Assembly: GCF_000246855.1 (NCBI RefSeq)
Contig: NC_016609.1
Location: forward strand, 4,340,001-4,404,000
Direction: 5' to 3'
DNA length: 64,000 nt
From: Niastella koreensis GR20-10
GTDB lineage: Bacteria; Bacteroidota; Bacteroidia; Chitinophagales; Chitinophagaceae
Shown: in pieces, positions 1 to 7,885 of the stretch
Layout of the letters: each line of letters opens with the position of its first letter
Position numbering within the stretch: the first letter of the stretch is position 1
The notes under the pieces: model-generated
What the model was told of the DNA's origin: nothing
Databases searched by the model: none
Seen by the model: the letters and a program-made list of their open reading frames with translations, nothing else
Made by a program: the position numbers and the translations under genes

Positions 1-2
1 CT

Positions 3-125
3 TTAGTTGAAATGGAATATAAAGCCGGACAGATGGTTATTTGCGAGCTTAATGACTGCCGGTTTATGAATAACTATATCAGTGTGGAGGAAACAACTCC
101 CACTAATAATTCTGCCTTTAAGTAA
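3..125 (+). CDS. C-terminal end of an unidentified protein (5' truncated by window edge)
   Basis: An open frame enters from the left edge and stops at TAA 123-125, giving the last 40 residues of a protein whose start lies outside the window. The tail is polar, has two cysteines and ends in a Thr/Asn-rich stretch. No family can be assigned from this piece. It is read as coding because the frame stays open from base 3 and the next gene follows on the same strand. The antisense frame over 137-373 was judged a shadow. Confidence 0.45.
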   Translation, partial: LVEMEYKAGQMVICELNDCRFMNNYISVEETTPTNNSAFK

Positions 126-221
126 CTATGGCCGATTTAACGGTTTTCAGGTTCTATATTATAGTAATTGATCAGGAACAGAATAAACGGGTCTGTAGTA
201 TATAACCAATAAAAATAAGAC

Positions 222-473
222 ATGAACATACAGGTTTTTAATCTTAGTTTGAGTACAGAGGACCGTGACTTGCGAAGATTATTTTCTGCTTTTGGCATTG
301 TAACATCTGCAGAAGTCGTAAGGGATAAATTGAATGGTCGCTCAAAGTGCAAGGCTTTGATTGACATGCCCATTTATGGTGAAGCCCTGCAGGCGATTGA
401 ATCACTTCATCAAACAATGTTGGATGGAAAGAAGATATCGGTGAGTGAGCTTCAGACTAAACCTGAATGGTAA
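222..473 (+). CDS. Small RRM-type RNA-binding protein with degenerate RNP motifs
   Basis: This 83-residue protein spans one RRM fold, the size of the stand-alone RRM proteins common in Bacteroidota and cyanobacteria. RNP2 lies at residues 3-8 (IQVFNL) and the RNP1 position at 42-49 reads KCKALIDM. In canonical members RNP2 has an aromatic at position 2 and RNP1 reads KGFGFVEM; these aromatics stack on RNA bases. Here all three are replaced (Gln4, Lys44, Leu46), while the helix residues (DLRRLFSAFG and EALQAIESL) are well kept. The fold is therefore likely intact but canonical RNA stacking is probably lost. It may bind RNA by another face or bind protein. It starts at ATG 222 and appears monocistronic. 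Confidence 0.8.
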   Translation: MNIQVFNLSLSTEDRDLRRLFSAFGIVTSAEVVRDKLNGRSKCKALIDMPIYGEALQAIESLHQTMLDGKKISVSELQTKPEW

Positions 474-508
474 ATTTAACAAATATTGCCTTGCTCCTTG
501 TTTCCCCC

Positions 509-688
509 TTAATTTATAACCTTCGCTATTGAATACAGTTTAGTGATTTGTTCAGCCGCCCGGCTTTTATCGATCATAGGCAATGGCCCCTCACTGATTC
601 CATTCCTTTTTTTATCAAAATACAAGGTGCTTCCAACCGAAAGAAAATCCGATAAGTAAGGATGCACCGTAATTGCCGCCAAATAATA
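509..688 (-). pseudogene. Probable 3' remnant of an unidentified gene
   Basis: The minus strand holds a 59-codon open stretch ending at TAA (509-511), with an in-frame stop (689-691) just upstream and no start codon in a sensible place. Its composition is protein-like, with motifs such as HPYLSDFLSVGSTLYFD and a charged end (SRAAEQITKLYSIAKVIN), unlike random AT-rich spacer. I read it as the C-terminal scrap of a decayed or deleted gene. I do not recognise the family. It fills most of the roughly 300-base gap before the next gene. Confidence 0.35.
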
Positions 689-732
689 TTATACAAATAC
701 TGCTATTTAAGCTGTTGAATTTGAATAAGAGC

Positions 733-746
733 ACCGATATATCGGT
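733..746. promoter_or_regulatory. 14-bp perfect palindrome upstream of the gene at 810
   Basis: ACCGATATATCGGT reads the same on both strands. It lies about 65 bp upstream of ATG 810 (25 bp upstream of the alternative ATG 771), a position suited to a dimeric repressor or activator site. No matching second copy was noticed in the window, and the binding protein is unknown. Confidence 0.35.
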
Positions 747-809
747 ACGAAATTTATTTCCGGGCTTTTTATGCATATCTTAGTCTGGTCAGATAATAAA
801 ATCCGTTAT

Positions 810-1370
810 ATGAAATTCACCATTATTTGTTTTGTTGCCTTATTGGTTACACTCACCACCACTGCACAAACCGCACAGGTAGGTATAAAAATTATTCAGG
901 ATGGCAAAACCTACCTGCCTGGCAAAAACGAAATTCAACTACAACGCAAACCATTTGAAATAGAAGTGACCCTGCAAAATACAACCGGAGTGTTTGTTAA
1001 AGCCGATTTTACAGACAGCATTTATCGCCTGAAAGACAATGAGCCGGTCCCTGATCTGCAAAAATTATTCATCGAAACCATGACAGAGGAGAATTATAAT
1101 AAAGATAAAGAAATAGCTGTTAGCACGGAAGGTTGGTCAAATTGGTCTTATCAACCTAAAGAGAAATGGAGCTCTTTTGATAAAGAGGTGAAAATTATAA
1201 ATGACCATACTGTAACAGGCAGTAGAACCGTTCAACAATTCTATACCGATGACCGGCAAACCATAAAAGTGCAAGACATAAAAACGCCGCTCTACCTGTT
1301 TTTTTTAACCACCACCAACGATATGAAAACGGAATTAAAGCGGCAAAAGATAAAAATAAGCTGGCGATAA
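810..1370 (+). CDS. Exported hypothetical protein
   Basis: The frame could begin at ATG 771, but ATG 810 gives a clean Sec signal peptide (MKFTIICFVALLVTLTTTAQ, cleavage near residue 20) and is preferred; the mature protein has about 165 residues. After the signal the protein is soluble, rich in Thr, Lys and Asp, with alternating hydrophobic patterns suggesting beta-sheet (for example FEIEVTLQNTTGVFVKADF). I do not recognise a family. It stands alone, with a minus-strand gene ending 42 bp downstream, and probably acts in the periplasm or at the outer membrane. Confidence 0.65.
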   Translation: MKFTIICFVALLVTLTTTAQTAQVGIKIIQDGKTYLPGKNEIQLQRKPFEIEVTLQNTTGVFVKADFTDSIYRLKDNEPVPDLQKLFIETMTEENYNKDKEIAVSTEGWSNWSYQPKEKWSSFDKEVKIINDHTVTGSRTVQQFYTDDRQTIKVQDIKTPLYLFFLTTTNDMKTELKRQKIKISWR

Positions 1371-1412
1371 TTGATCCCGGTAAAACATCCCAGGGGTTAA
1401 GTCTTTGAATAT

Positions 1413-2135
1413 CTACCCGATTGGTGGATACGCTGTCCAGCCGCCACTTATATCCACTGAGCCTTCTTTAATCCAGTCTTCCGATTTGTAGTATTCGTTG
1501 CCGATTGTACTGTTAACTGCCAGATCAATGTGATCGTTAAACAAAGCATGAAACACGGTATTCAGATTTTCGGCAGAATAACGAACATTCAATCCGTCGA
1601 TGACCTGTCTGCAAAGATCGATTGGTATAAACCGAAATCCTTCGAAACGGGTTTCAATTTTGTCACATAACAATCGAAATATTTGGGCAAACTCATTTTC
1701 AGGAGAAACCACCAAATAATTTGTGCTTCTGTAATTTTTTTCTTCGATTTTTACAGTATTGCTGTCAAGACCAATAATTGTATAGTACGGTCCAACCAGG
1801 CTCACAAAAAAGTGTACTTCCTTTGTCCTTGTCAAATTATCAAAAGTGCTTTTTTCAAGCAACACAAAAGCACTGAATGAAGGAGCTTGCCCGTAAGTTG
1901 TTCCGATGGTCTCTTTGTTAAATTCAGCCTCTATTTCCCTTATAAATACGCTCCACCGATCTTCAAAGTGTTTGACGCTATGAATGTTGTCAATTATAAT
2001 GGATTCAAGTTCTTTAAAGCCAGGATATGAGAAGTCCAACCTGCTCTCGTTTTTCTTTACGCCGATTGGATAGAAGTGTTTGATGCTGTCGAACACCTTC
2101 CCAAAGTCAAACATATCAGGGTTAAAATACTGCAT
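1413..2135 (-). CDS. Hypothetical cytoplasmic protein
   Basis: A 240-residue protein with no signal peptide or membrane segment, starting at ATG 2135. It is acidic, with many aromatic residues and a central stretch with alternating hydrophobics (SAFVLLEKSTFDNL and VHFFVSLVGPYYTIIGLD), suggesting an alpha/beta fold. Codon composition matches surrounding real genes and the frame is open throughout, so it is likely real. I do not recognise the family. It is convergent with the gene at 810-1370 and divergent from the aldo/keto reductase, with a 241-bp spacer in which I see no clear promoter. Confidence 0.6.
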   Translation of the reverse strand: MQYFNPDMFDFGKVFDSIKHFYPIGVKKNESRLDFSYPGFKELESIIIDNIHSVKHFEDRWSVFIREIEAEFNKETIGTTYGQAPSFSAFVLLEKSTFDNLTRTKEVHFFVSLVGPYYTIIGLDSNTVKIEEKNYRSTNYLVVSPENEFAQIFRLLCDKIETRFEGFRFIPIDLCRQVIDGLNVRYSAENLNTVFHALFNDHIDLAVNSTIGNEYYKSEDWIKEGSVDISGGWTAYPPIG

Positions 2136-2376
2136 AATTTGAAGTTTTGTAGTTGCGGCTAATCCTCAAATTTAAAATTGATAACCGTTCGGTGAACCTG
2201 TTGTGGCAATTTTTTTTCAGGAAAATGACGAACCAGTTACCGGTTACCTTCGGGGAACCACCTATTCCGGAACGCTTTAGTTGAAACGTTTGCAGATGCT
2301 GATCATTCCCTGATTTGCTTACAAGCTTCAGGGATTTGCATACATGCGTACGATTTGACCTACCGACCTTTGGATC

Positions 2377-3381
2377 ATGAAAATAAAACAAATAGCATTA
2401 GGCAACCAGGGTTTAGTAGTGCCTTTGATCGGCCTCGGCTGTATGGGCATGACAGGTTTTGAAGAAGGGCATATGTACGGTCCTGCGGATGAGCAGGAAG
2501 CCATCTCGACGATCCATCGTTCTCTTGAGTTAGGCGGTAATTTCCTAGATACTGCCGATCTGTACGGACCGCTGAAGAATGAGCAGTTGATCGCTAAAGC
2601 GATCAGTGGCAAACGTGATCAGTATATTCTGGCGAGTAAGTTTGGCTGGGAGATCGATGATAACAATAAGCTAACCTGGGCCATCAATGGTAAGAAAGAG
2701 TATGTAAGGAAATCTTTGGAGCGTTCGCTCAAAAATCTGAAAACGGATTACATCGATCTGTATTACCTGCACCGCCTGGATAAAAATACGCCGATCGAGG
2801 AAACGGTTGAGGCGATGGCTAAGCTGGTTCAGGAAGGTAAAGTGGGGTATCTCGGTTTATCGGAAGTTTCGTCCGAAACGGTTAAGCGGGCACATGCCGT
2901 GCACCCGATCACTGCCGTACAAAGCGAGTATTCTTTATTCGAGCGGACGGTGGAAGAACGAGGGGTTTTAACAACCTTAAAGGAATTGGGTATTGGTTTT
3001 GTAGCTTACTCACCACTGGGCCGTGGATTCTTATCCGGACAGATCAAAAGCATCGACGACCTGCCGGAGAATGATTTTCGCAGAGCGATCCCGCGTTTTC
3101 AGGGTGAAATGTTTAATAAAAATATTGAATTGGTTAAGGCAATTGAAGCTATGGCTAAAGCCAGGCGCGTCACTTCTTCGCAGCTGGCTTTAGCCTGGAT
3201 CATGAGCAAAGGCATCCTGCCGATCCCGGGAACGAAACGCCGGAATTACCTGGAGCAAAACATTGCGGCAACAACTATTGTATTAACTCAGGCGGATCTA
3301 TCACAACTGGAAAGTATCGTGCCTTTAGGTACGGATACCGGCGCGCCTTATGATGAGTTCAGTATGGGCTTAATTGATTAA
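2377..3381 (+). CDS. Aldo/keto reductase
   Basis: A 334-residue NADPH-dependent aldo/keto reductase of the bacterial AKR type that starts with a glycine-rich strand (PLIGLGCMGMTGF). The catalytic tetrad is visible: Asp58 and Tyr63 in DTADLYG, Lys88 in LASKFGW, and His in YYLHRLD. The C-terminal cofactor-binding region includes PIPGTKRRNYLEQN, typical of the AKR phosphate-binding loop. Length is normal. It reduces aldehydes or ketones in the cytosol; the substrate cannot be told. The AraC-family gene follows after 8 bp and is probably co-transcribed, suggesting stress- or aldehyde-linked control. Confidence 0.93.
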   Translation: MKIKQIALGNQGLVVPLIGLGCMGMTGFEEGHMYGPADEQEAISTIHRSLELGGNFLDTADLYGPLKNEQLIAKAISGKRDQYILASKFGWEIDDNNKLTWAINGKKEYVRKSLERSLKNLKTDYIDLYYLHRLDKNTPIEETVEAMAKLVQEGKVGYLGLSEVSSETVKRAHAVHPITAVQSEYSLFERTVEERGVLTTLKELGIGFVAYSPLGRGFLSGQIKSIDDLPENDFRRAIPRFQGEMFNKNIELVKAIEAMAKARRVTSSQLALAWIMSKGILPIPGTKRRNYLEQNIAATTIVLTQADLSQLESIVPLGTDTGAPYDEFSMGLID

Positions 3382-3389
3382 TTTTGTTT

Positions 3390-4277
3390 ATGAATGCCAT
3401 TAATTCCATATCGGAATTTCACCGGTTGCTGTCATTGCCCCAACCCCGCCACCCGCTGGTGAGTGTGATCAATCTCGCGGAAAGTGTTTTTTTGGAAGAC
3501 GAGATCTGGAAAGGTTTTGTTAACCGCTTTTATTGTGTGGCGCTCAAACGCGAAGCCAAAGGAAAGATCAGGTACGGACAGCAGCATTATGATTACGATA
3601 AAGGAGTATTGAGTTTTACCGCGCCTAACCAGGTGCAACAACTGGACCTGCAAAATATGGAATGCGGGTCCGGTTATCTGCTGATCTTTCACCCGGACTT
3701 CCTGTTACAGCATACCCTGGCGAACAGCATTCATCATTACGGTTTTTTCGATTACGCGGTTAACGAAGCGCTGCATCTATCGGCGGAGGAAGAAGATGAC
3801 CTGATCACGATTCTCCATAAAATTGATAAGGAGTGCCAGCATATCGATAAGCATACCCAGGAGATCATTCTGACACAGATCGAGAGCCTGTTAAAATACT
3901 CCAACCGTTTTTATGAACGGCAGTTTTTGACCCGCAAGAATAATAATTTAGCGCTGCTCACCAGGTTCGGGCAGTTGCTCGATGATTACTTTAACAGCGA
4001 TGTACAGGGTTTGCTCACGGTGCAATATATTGCTGCGCAGATGAACCTGTCGCCGAACTATCTGAGTGACCTGCTTCGTGTTCATACGGGGCAGAACACA
4101 CAGCAGCATATCCATGAAAAACTGATCGCGAAAGCCAAAGAAAAACTTTCCACGACCAGTCTTTCTATAAGCGAGATCGCCTATGCCCTGGGCTTTGAGC
4201 ACGCGCAATCTTTCAGCACGCTTTTCAAAAAGAAGACGAATGTATCGCCGCTGGAATTTCGTAAGGCTTTTAACTGA
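3390..4277 (+). CDS. AraC-family transcriptional regulator
   Basis: A 295-residue regulator with an N-terminal sensor region of cupin-like character (residues about 1-180) and a C-terminal double helix-turn-helix AraC domain (about 195-293). The latter contains YIAAQMNLSPNYLSDLLR and the signature ISEIAYALGFEHAQSFSTLF. ATG 3390 is preferred over TTG 3384, six bases upstream. It lies 8 bp after the aldo/keto reductase on the same strand and probably controls that operon. The gene ends just before a strong hairpin terminator. Confidence 0.92.
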   Translation: MNAINSISEFHRLLSLPQPRHPLVSVINLAESVFLEDEIWKGFVNRFYCVALKREAKGKIRYGQQHYDYDKGVLSFTAPNQVQQLDLQNMECGSGYLLIFHPDFLLQHTLANSIHHYGFFDYAVNEALHLSAEEEDDLITILHKIDKECQHIDKHTQEIILTQIESLLKYSNRFYERQFLTRKNNNLALLTRFGQLLDDYFNSDVQGLLTVQYIAAQMNLSPNYLSDLLRVHTGQNTQQHIHEKLIAKAKEKLSTTSLSISEIAYALGFEHAQSFSTLFKKKTNVSPLEFRKAFN

Positions 4278-4298
4278 TTGCCCGACATACCGCTAATA

Positions 4299-4333
4299 AA
4301 ACAGGCCATCCGCCGATGGCGGATGGCCTGTTT
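4299..4333. terminator. Bidirectional intrinsic terminator
   Basis: A perfect 16-bp inverted repeat (arms 4299-4314 and 4318-4333) with a 3-base loop separates the convergent genes ending at 4277 (+) and 4364 (-). The outer pairs are A/T, giving a short U-rich end on either strand. Confidence 0.85.
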
Positions 4334-4363
4334 ATAAGTTTCAAAAAAAAGTAAATTAGATGC

Positions 4364-4777
4364 TTACATTTTAGAGATCGTAACATCTTCCACAACTCTC
4401 TGCGTGGTAACGATCTTATATTGCTCTAAAGATCTTGCTTTCTCCTTCAATTTAATGGTATACGTAAGGATGTTATCGGATTTTGGAAATCTAAGTCTGT
4501 AACGGAAACCGGCTTTGTCAATCTCCTTACTGTATAACTCATCGCCACGTTCGTTTTCAACAACTAATACAAGTCTTTTAGCTTCTTCATTGGAAATTTT
4601 TACTTCAACCACTATTTCAGCTTCAGTAGCGTCAGCCATGCGAACTTCCATTTTGTCTGACTTTATTTTATCGCCATCATGTACAGGCGCTGCATTTACA
4701 ACTGAAGCGAAGGTTATTGCAGTTACAAATAATACTGCTTTGATTAATTGGTTGAAGCGGTTGTTTGTCATGCTCAT
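4364..4777 (-). CDS. Small exported hypothetical protein
   Basis: A 137-residue protein (ATG 4777; ATG 4771 gives 135) with a Sec signal peptide whose core is AVLFVTAITFASVVNA, cleavage near residue 29. The mature part of about 108 residues is charged and has repeated beta-type hydrophobic alternation (EIVVEVKISNEEAKRLVLVVEN, FRYRLRFPKS). The layout resembles small exported DUF3244-type proteins of Bacteroidota, but I cannot confirm membership. It likely folds as one beta-sandwich in the periplasm or outside the cell. It is monocistronic, followed by the shared terminator at 4299-4333, with a -7 element upstream. Confidence 0.7.
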   Translation of the reverse strand: MSMTNNRFNQLIKAVLFVTAITFASVVNAAPVHDGDKIKSDKMEVRMADATEAEIVVEVKISNEEAKRLVLVVENERGDELYSKEIDKAGFRYRLRFPKSDNILTYTIKLKEKARSLEQYKIVTTQRVVEDVTISKM

Positions 4778-4849
4778 ATATTAACATTTATAGTTTCAAT
4801 GGAAGGCAAACAACGTTACGGAGAGAAAAATAAGCTTTCGGTTACACCA

Positions 4850-4857
4850 CAAATTTA
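4850..4857 (-). promoter_or_regulatory. Candidate Bacteroidota -7 element
   Basis: On the minus strand the bases read TAAATTTG, an exact match to the Bacteroidota -7 consensus TAnnTTTG. It sits about 70 bp upstream of the start of the small exported protein. No good -33 TTG was found at the expected distance, so confidence is limited. The rest of the 400-bp spacer (4778-5177) shows no gene. Confidence 0.4.
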
Positions 4858-5177
4858 GCACACAGCTTTATTTGAATGTTTTGTCGCTGCAAAGCTAATG
4901 CATAGTTGACAGGGATGCAAGCGGGCAATGTTAAGCAATTTTAAATCACATGAAGTGCAGTCGATCTCTCATACAGTAAGCAATTCAGGAATTTACCAGA
5001 AATTGTATCGCTGGCTGTTGATAAAGACCATGGTTGACTGCTTTTTTATTTTTACAGGCCCCTGTTGGCGGTTTATATAAATGATTTGTCTGCAAATATT
5101 ACTTATTAAATAAATGATAATATGTGCTGGCCAGGTCTGGAATGTGAATATCTTTTTGTTCACCCGGATATGAAGTG

Positions 5178-5930
5178 CTACCAGAATTTAAAAAACCTGT
5201 GCACCAAATTCTTTCTGCGGACCGATACCGGGAGTTGTGTTCCATCTTTTAAGTGTAGCGAGCCTTCTTTAGAATAATAGCGACGGATATAAATTTTATT
5301 GACCAGGTAAGACTGATGGATTCGCAGGAAGGAATCGGGTAATATTTCTTCGTAATACTTAAGCGGCTTGGAGATCACTTCCTTCATTCCGTTATTCAGG
5401 AAAAAATTAGTATAGCAGTCATCCGATTGCAGGTAACAGATGTCCTTAAAGTATACTTTCTGTGAAGATTGCTGCGACCGCAATACGATGTAGTCCAGTT
5501 GTTTACTTTCCAGGTAACTATCCAGGGTTACGTTAAGTTGTTCCTGCAGCAGGGGTTGCACATTGTTCACTTTTTGCAACGCCTCTTTAAATTCATCTTC
5601 ATCTAAGGGCTTCAATAGAAAATCAATAGCGCCATACCGAAAGGCCCGGACGGCATATTCCTCGTAACAGGTGAGGAAGATTACTTTACACTGGAAAGGC
5701 AACATTTTTTCCAGGATGGTAAAACCGTTGCCATCTGGAAGGCGGATATCCAATAACAGCAAATCCGGTTTGGTAGCTTTAATAAGAGCAAGCGATTCTC
5801 GCACGGTAGCACAGGTTCCAATAAGCGTAAATCCGGGTTGCTGTGCAAGCAGCTTTTCCGCGTTTTCCTGGAAGGAAGGCAGGTCTTCAACGATAATGAC
5901 TTTGAGGGGAGCGGGTGGGTTCGGGTTCAT
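5178..5930 (-). CDS. LytTR-family response regulator
   Basis: A 250-residue response regulator. The receiver domain (about 9-125) keeps the acidic pair Glu15/Asp16, phosphoacceptor Asp61 in LLLLDIRLPDGNG, Thr87 and the conserved Lys107 in LLKPLDEDEF. The C-terminal half (about 150-248) is a LytTR DNA-binding domain, seen in YLQSDDCYTNFFL, the FLRIHQSYLVN strand and LPVSVRRKNLV. Such regulators in Bacteroidota usually pair with a membrane histidine kinase of the LytS/YehU type; none is adjacent, so it is an orphan here. The start at ATG 5930 gives a short proline-rich leader. Confidence 0.93.
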   Translation of the reverse strand: MNPNPPAPLKVIIVEDLPSFQENAEKLLAQQPGFTLIGTCATVRESLALIKATKPDLLLLDIRLPDGNGFTILEKMLPFQCKVIFLTCYEEYAVRAFRYGAIDFLLKPLDEDEFKEALQKVNNVQPLLQEQLNVTLDSYLESKQLDYIVLRSQQSSQKVYFKDICYLQSDDCYTNFFLNNGMKEVISKPLKYYEEILPDSFLRIHQSYLVNKIYIRRYYSKEGSLHLKDGTQLPVSVRRKNLVHRFFKFW

Positions 5931-6111
5931 GGCTAATATGAATTAAACAATAGTTATTAAATTTAAATTTTTTTAAGGTTATAATTCATACCCATAGAAA
6001 ATACCAGAAAAAAACGGTACGATCTTTTTCCTGGTAGATCCGAATCTTCTACACCCACCGGCGAACGTTATAGTAGATAATACACAGTAACAGGTACTGA
6101 AAATGTTGTAT

Positions 6112-6147
6112 AAAAAACAGGGAGTTCCGCCATGGTGGAACTCCCTG
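6112..6147 (-). terminator. Intrinsic terminator of the FN3-like gene
   Basis: Arms 6118-6128 and 6137-6147 form an 11-bp perfect stem. On the minus strand the stem is followed by a six-base T run (plus-strand A run 6112-6117). It lies 28 bp beyond the stop of the gene at 6175-6789. Confidence 0.85.
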
Positions 6148-6174
6148 GCTATCAAAAACAGATTGGACAATTAT

Positions 6175-6789
6175 CTATCCCTGAATGATCCTGGCAACAA
6201 GCGGAGAAGCTGCCTTCTGGCCGTTTAAACCCACGGCTATTACCTGGAACCAGTATTTCTCTTTCGATTTAAGACCGGTAAAGGTATAACTGAGGTCGGT
6301 TGTAACCTGGTTAATCCATACATTGTCACCGGTAAGCGGGTCAGTTGTATACTGGTGAATGTACGCTTTGGCGCCTGGCACCCTTTTAATGAGGGTAACC
6401 GCTTCACCGGCCTGATCAATAGTGACCTTCAGCTCTTTAATAGATGATAAAAGCGTTGCCCCCCTCGCCTTTCGCAGCCTAAAACCGCTGCTGACCAACA
6501 GGGCCGGATCTCCATTACAGATGGCGGTTACATAGGCTGCCAGTTCGGCTAATAAGGCAATTACCTCAGCCCTTTTTGCATTTCTGACAAACCGCATTTT
6601 TTCATCGCCCCCGCGTGCGCCGGTAATGGCGCTCTGGTATTCAGGAAGTACTTTTTCAAGAGTGCCCAAAGCAGCAGGCGGCGCGGTAAAAACAGGATTA
6701 CCCGTCATGCCGGTTTTAACATCGTAGCCAAAACTGATCAAATCGTTATCGGGCATTTGTTTAAACCCGTTTGTTATTTGATGGTTCAT
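6175..6789 (-). CDS. Fibronectin type III-like domain protein
   Basis: A 204-residue protein without an obvious signal peptide. Residues about 40-110 form a helical region rich in Ala and Arg (KMRFVRNAKRAEVIALLAEL). Residues about 118-203 look like a fibronectin type III fold: a Lys/Val strand, YIHQYTTDPLTG, then YTFTGLKSKEKYWFQVIAVG and a final ARI strand. Proteins of this helical-plus-FN3 layout recur in Bacteroidota with no assigned function. It is monocistronic with its own terminator; a surface or intracellular scaffolding role is possible but unproven. Confidence 0.7.
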   Translation of the reverse strand: MNHQITNGFKQMPDNDLISFGYDVKTGMTGNPVFTAPPAALGTLEKVLPEYQSAITGARGGDEKMRFVRNAKRAEVIALLAELAAYVTAICNGDPALLVSSGFRLRKARGATLLSSIKELKVTIDQAGEAVTLIKRVPGAKAYIHQYTTDPLTGDNVWINQVTTDLSYTFTGLKSKEKYWFQVIAVGLNGQKAASPLVARIIQG

Positions 6790-7199
6790 ACATTTACATT
6801 TAATTGTTAGAAAATAAAAATACCAGCTACCAAACCAGTGCCTGTTACTTTATTGGCCAATAAAAGTGACTTACAATTTGCGTATACAATTAGCCGTTCC
6901 GTTAGAAAGAAGGCCGTTTGCAGGATCAAAATAAATGAAGATGTAAATACAAAATACAGTAAACCGGTATTCGTTGAGGGATTTTAAGTATTCGTACGGA
7001 TTCTGCAAAAATTCGTCGGATTTTCGTTCGTCAAAAACACCTTGTACTACAAACACAAAGCATGGTTCATAGCCCTGTTAGGGCTTATAAGATCATTTGT
7101 ATTAATCAGGCGGCGTTTATTTGTAACCGGCGGGCTTGTAGCAAAAATGTTCCGTTCATAACGTAAAATATTGCTGCATTAAGGTATTAATAAGGCCGC
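6790..7199. other. Gene-free stretch leading into the repeat array
   Basis: The region is AT-rich and contains only short frames without start context or protein-like composition, including a 61-codon frame at 6871-7056 that I reject. No RNA gene is recognised. It sits upstream of the FN3-like gene and probably carries that gene's promoter, though no clean TAnnTTTG/TTG pair was seen. Confidence 0.5.
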
Positions 7200-7690
7200 C
7201 CAAAGTAACTTCTTCCGGTTTTTAAGTGAAAGAACAGGTAAATGAGTGAACCTGCGCAACAAAAAGGTAGTTATTATAAATTACAAGTGAACTTTTACTG
7301 AAATCAATGGAGTTACAATAAAAAATGTTAGCCAATAAGAATAAAAATCTATTCCCGCCGTCAGGTAATGAACTTCAACCAAAAAGTAATTAACTTTTAC
7401 TAAAAACATGTTACAACCGGCAAAAAAGTAATTATCTTCTCTTCAAATAATGTTATCGGTGATAAAAAATAATTATCTCCCATGCAGATTATGTTATAAC
7501 GGCCGGTTATGATGTTATCGCCCGGTAAAAAGTAAGTATAGTTCTAAAAATGTAATTATCTCCGGGGAAAAAGTAAGTATCGCCAGGCAAAAAGTAAGTA
7601 TAGGCCTCAAAAAATAATTATCGCCCGGTAAAAAGTAAATATCGGCCCCCAAAAAGTAATTATAACCCGTAAAAAGTAATTATCGGCCGC
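7200..7690. repeat. Degenerate tandem array of A-tract units with ~21-bp period
   Basis: From 7527 to 7690 at least eight units follow the pattern A5-G-T-A-A-(T/G)-T-A-T followed by a C/G-rich CGCCCGG-like half. The A runs start at 7527, 7546, 7568, 7589, 7609, 7630, 7651 and 7671, so steps are 19-22 bp, close to two helical turns. More diverged units are in register upstream: A runs at 7381, 7422 and 7464, interleaved with units ending ATGTTATCGG. Traces reach back to about 7200. Helically phased A tracts are known to curve DNA. Nothing in the array is coding, and unit length and lack of unique spacers rule out CRISPR. Confidence 0.75.
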
Positions 7691-7839
7691 GATCTGGCTA
7701 ATTGCCGGGCGATTTTATGATGTGGGTGCTTATTTGGCATTAAGTTTTGCCGCCACAGCCCCTCCCCTCCCCAAAGAGAACCCGGGTTCGCGCGGTCCGG
7801 GTATTGGTAAAGAGTTTTGGCGCCATGGTCAAAAGTACG

Positions 7840-7859
7840 AAATGTGAGCTGTCACATTT
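7840..7859. promoter_or_regulatory. Perfect 8-bp inverted repeat, TGTGA-type
   Basis: AAATGTGA and TCACATTT flank a 4-base loop. The half-site TGTGA/TCACA resembles Crp-type sites, but the spacing is 4 rather than 6. It lies 27 bp beyond the stop of the minus-strand gene 7886-9139, so it may instead be a weak transcript-end hairpin. Confidence 0.35.
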
Positions 7860-7885
7860 TGCCCTGTATTTGTCGCGTTATTTCA

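Noticed and set aside
137-373. Antisense open frame opposite to the RRM gene
   Set aside because: It is a shadow of the RRM gene with no signal, motif or start context.
5979-6170. 63-codon minus-strand frame next to the LytTR gene
   Set aside because: It runs through the terminator hairpin at 6112-6147 and has no family resemblance.
6871-7056. 61-codon minus-strand frame
   Set aside because: Composition is not protein-like and no start context is seen; it lies in the gene-free lead-in to the repeat array.
7527-7690. CRISPR array
   Set aside because: Units are only about 21 bp with no distinct unique spacers, and no cas genes are present.
7527-7690. Replication origin iterons
   Set aside because: No initiator gene or DnaA-box cluster was seen nearby; kept only as a possibility in the finding.
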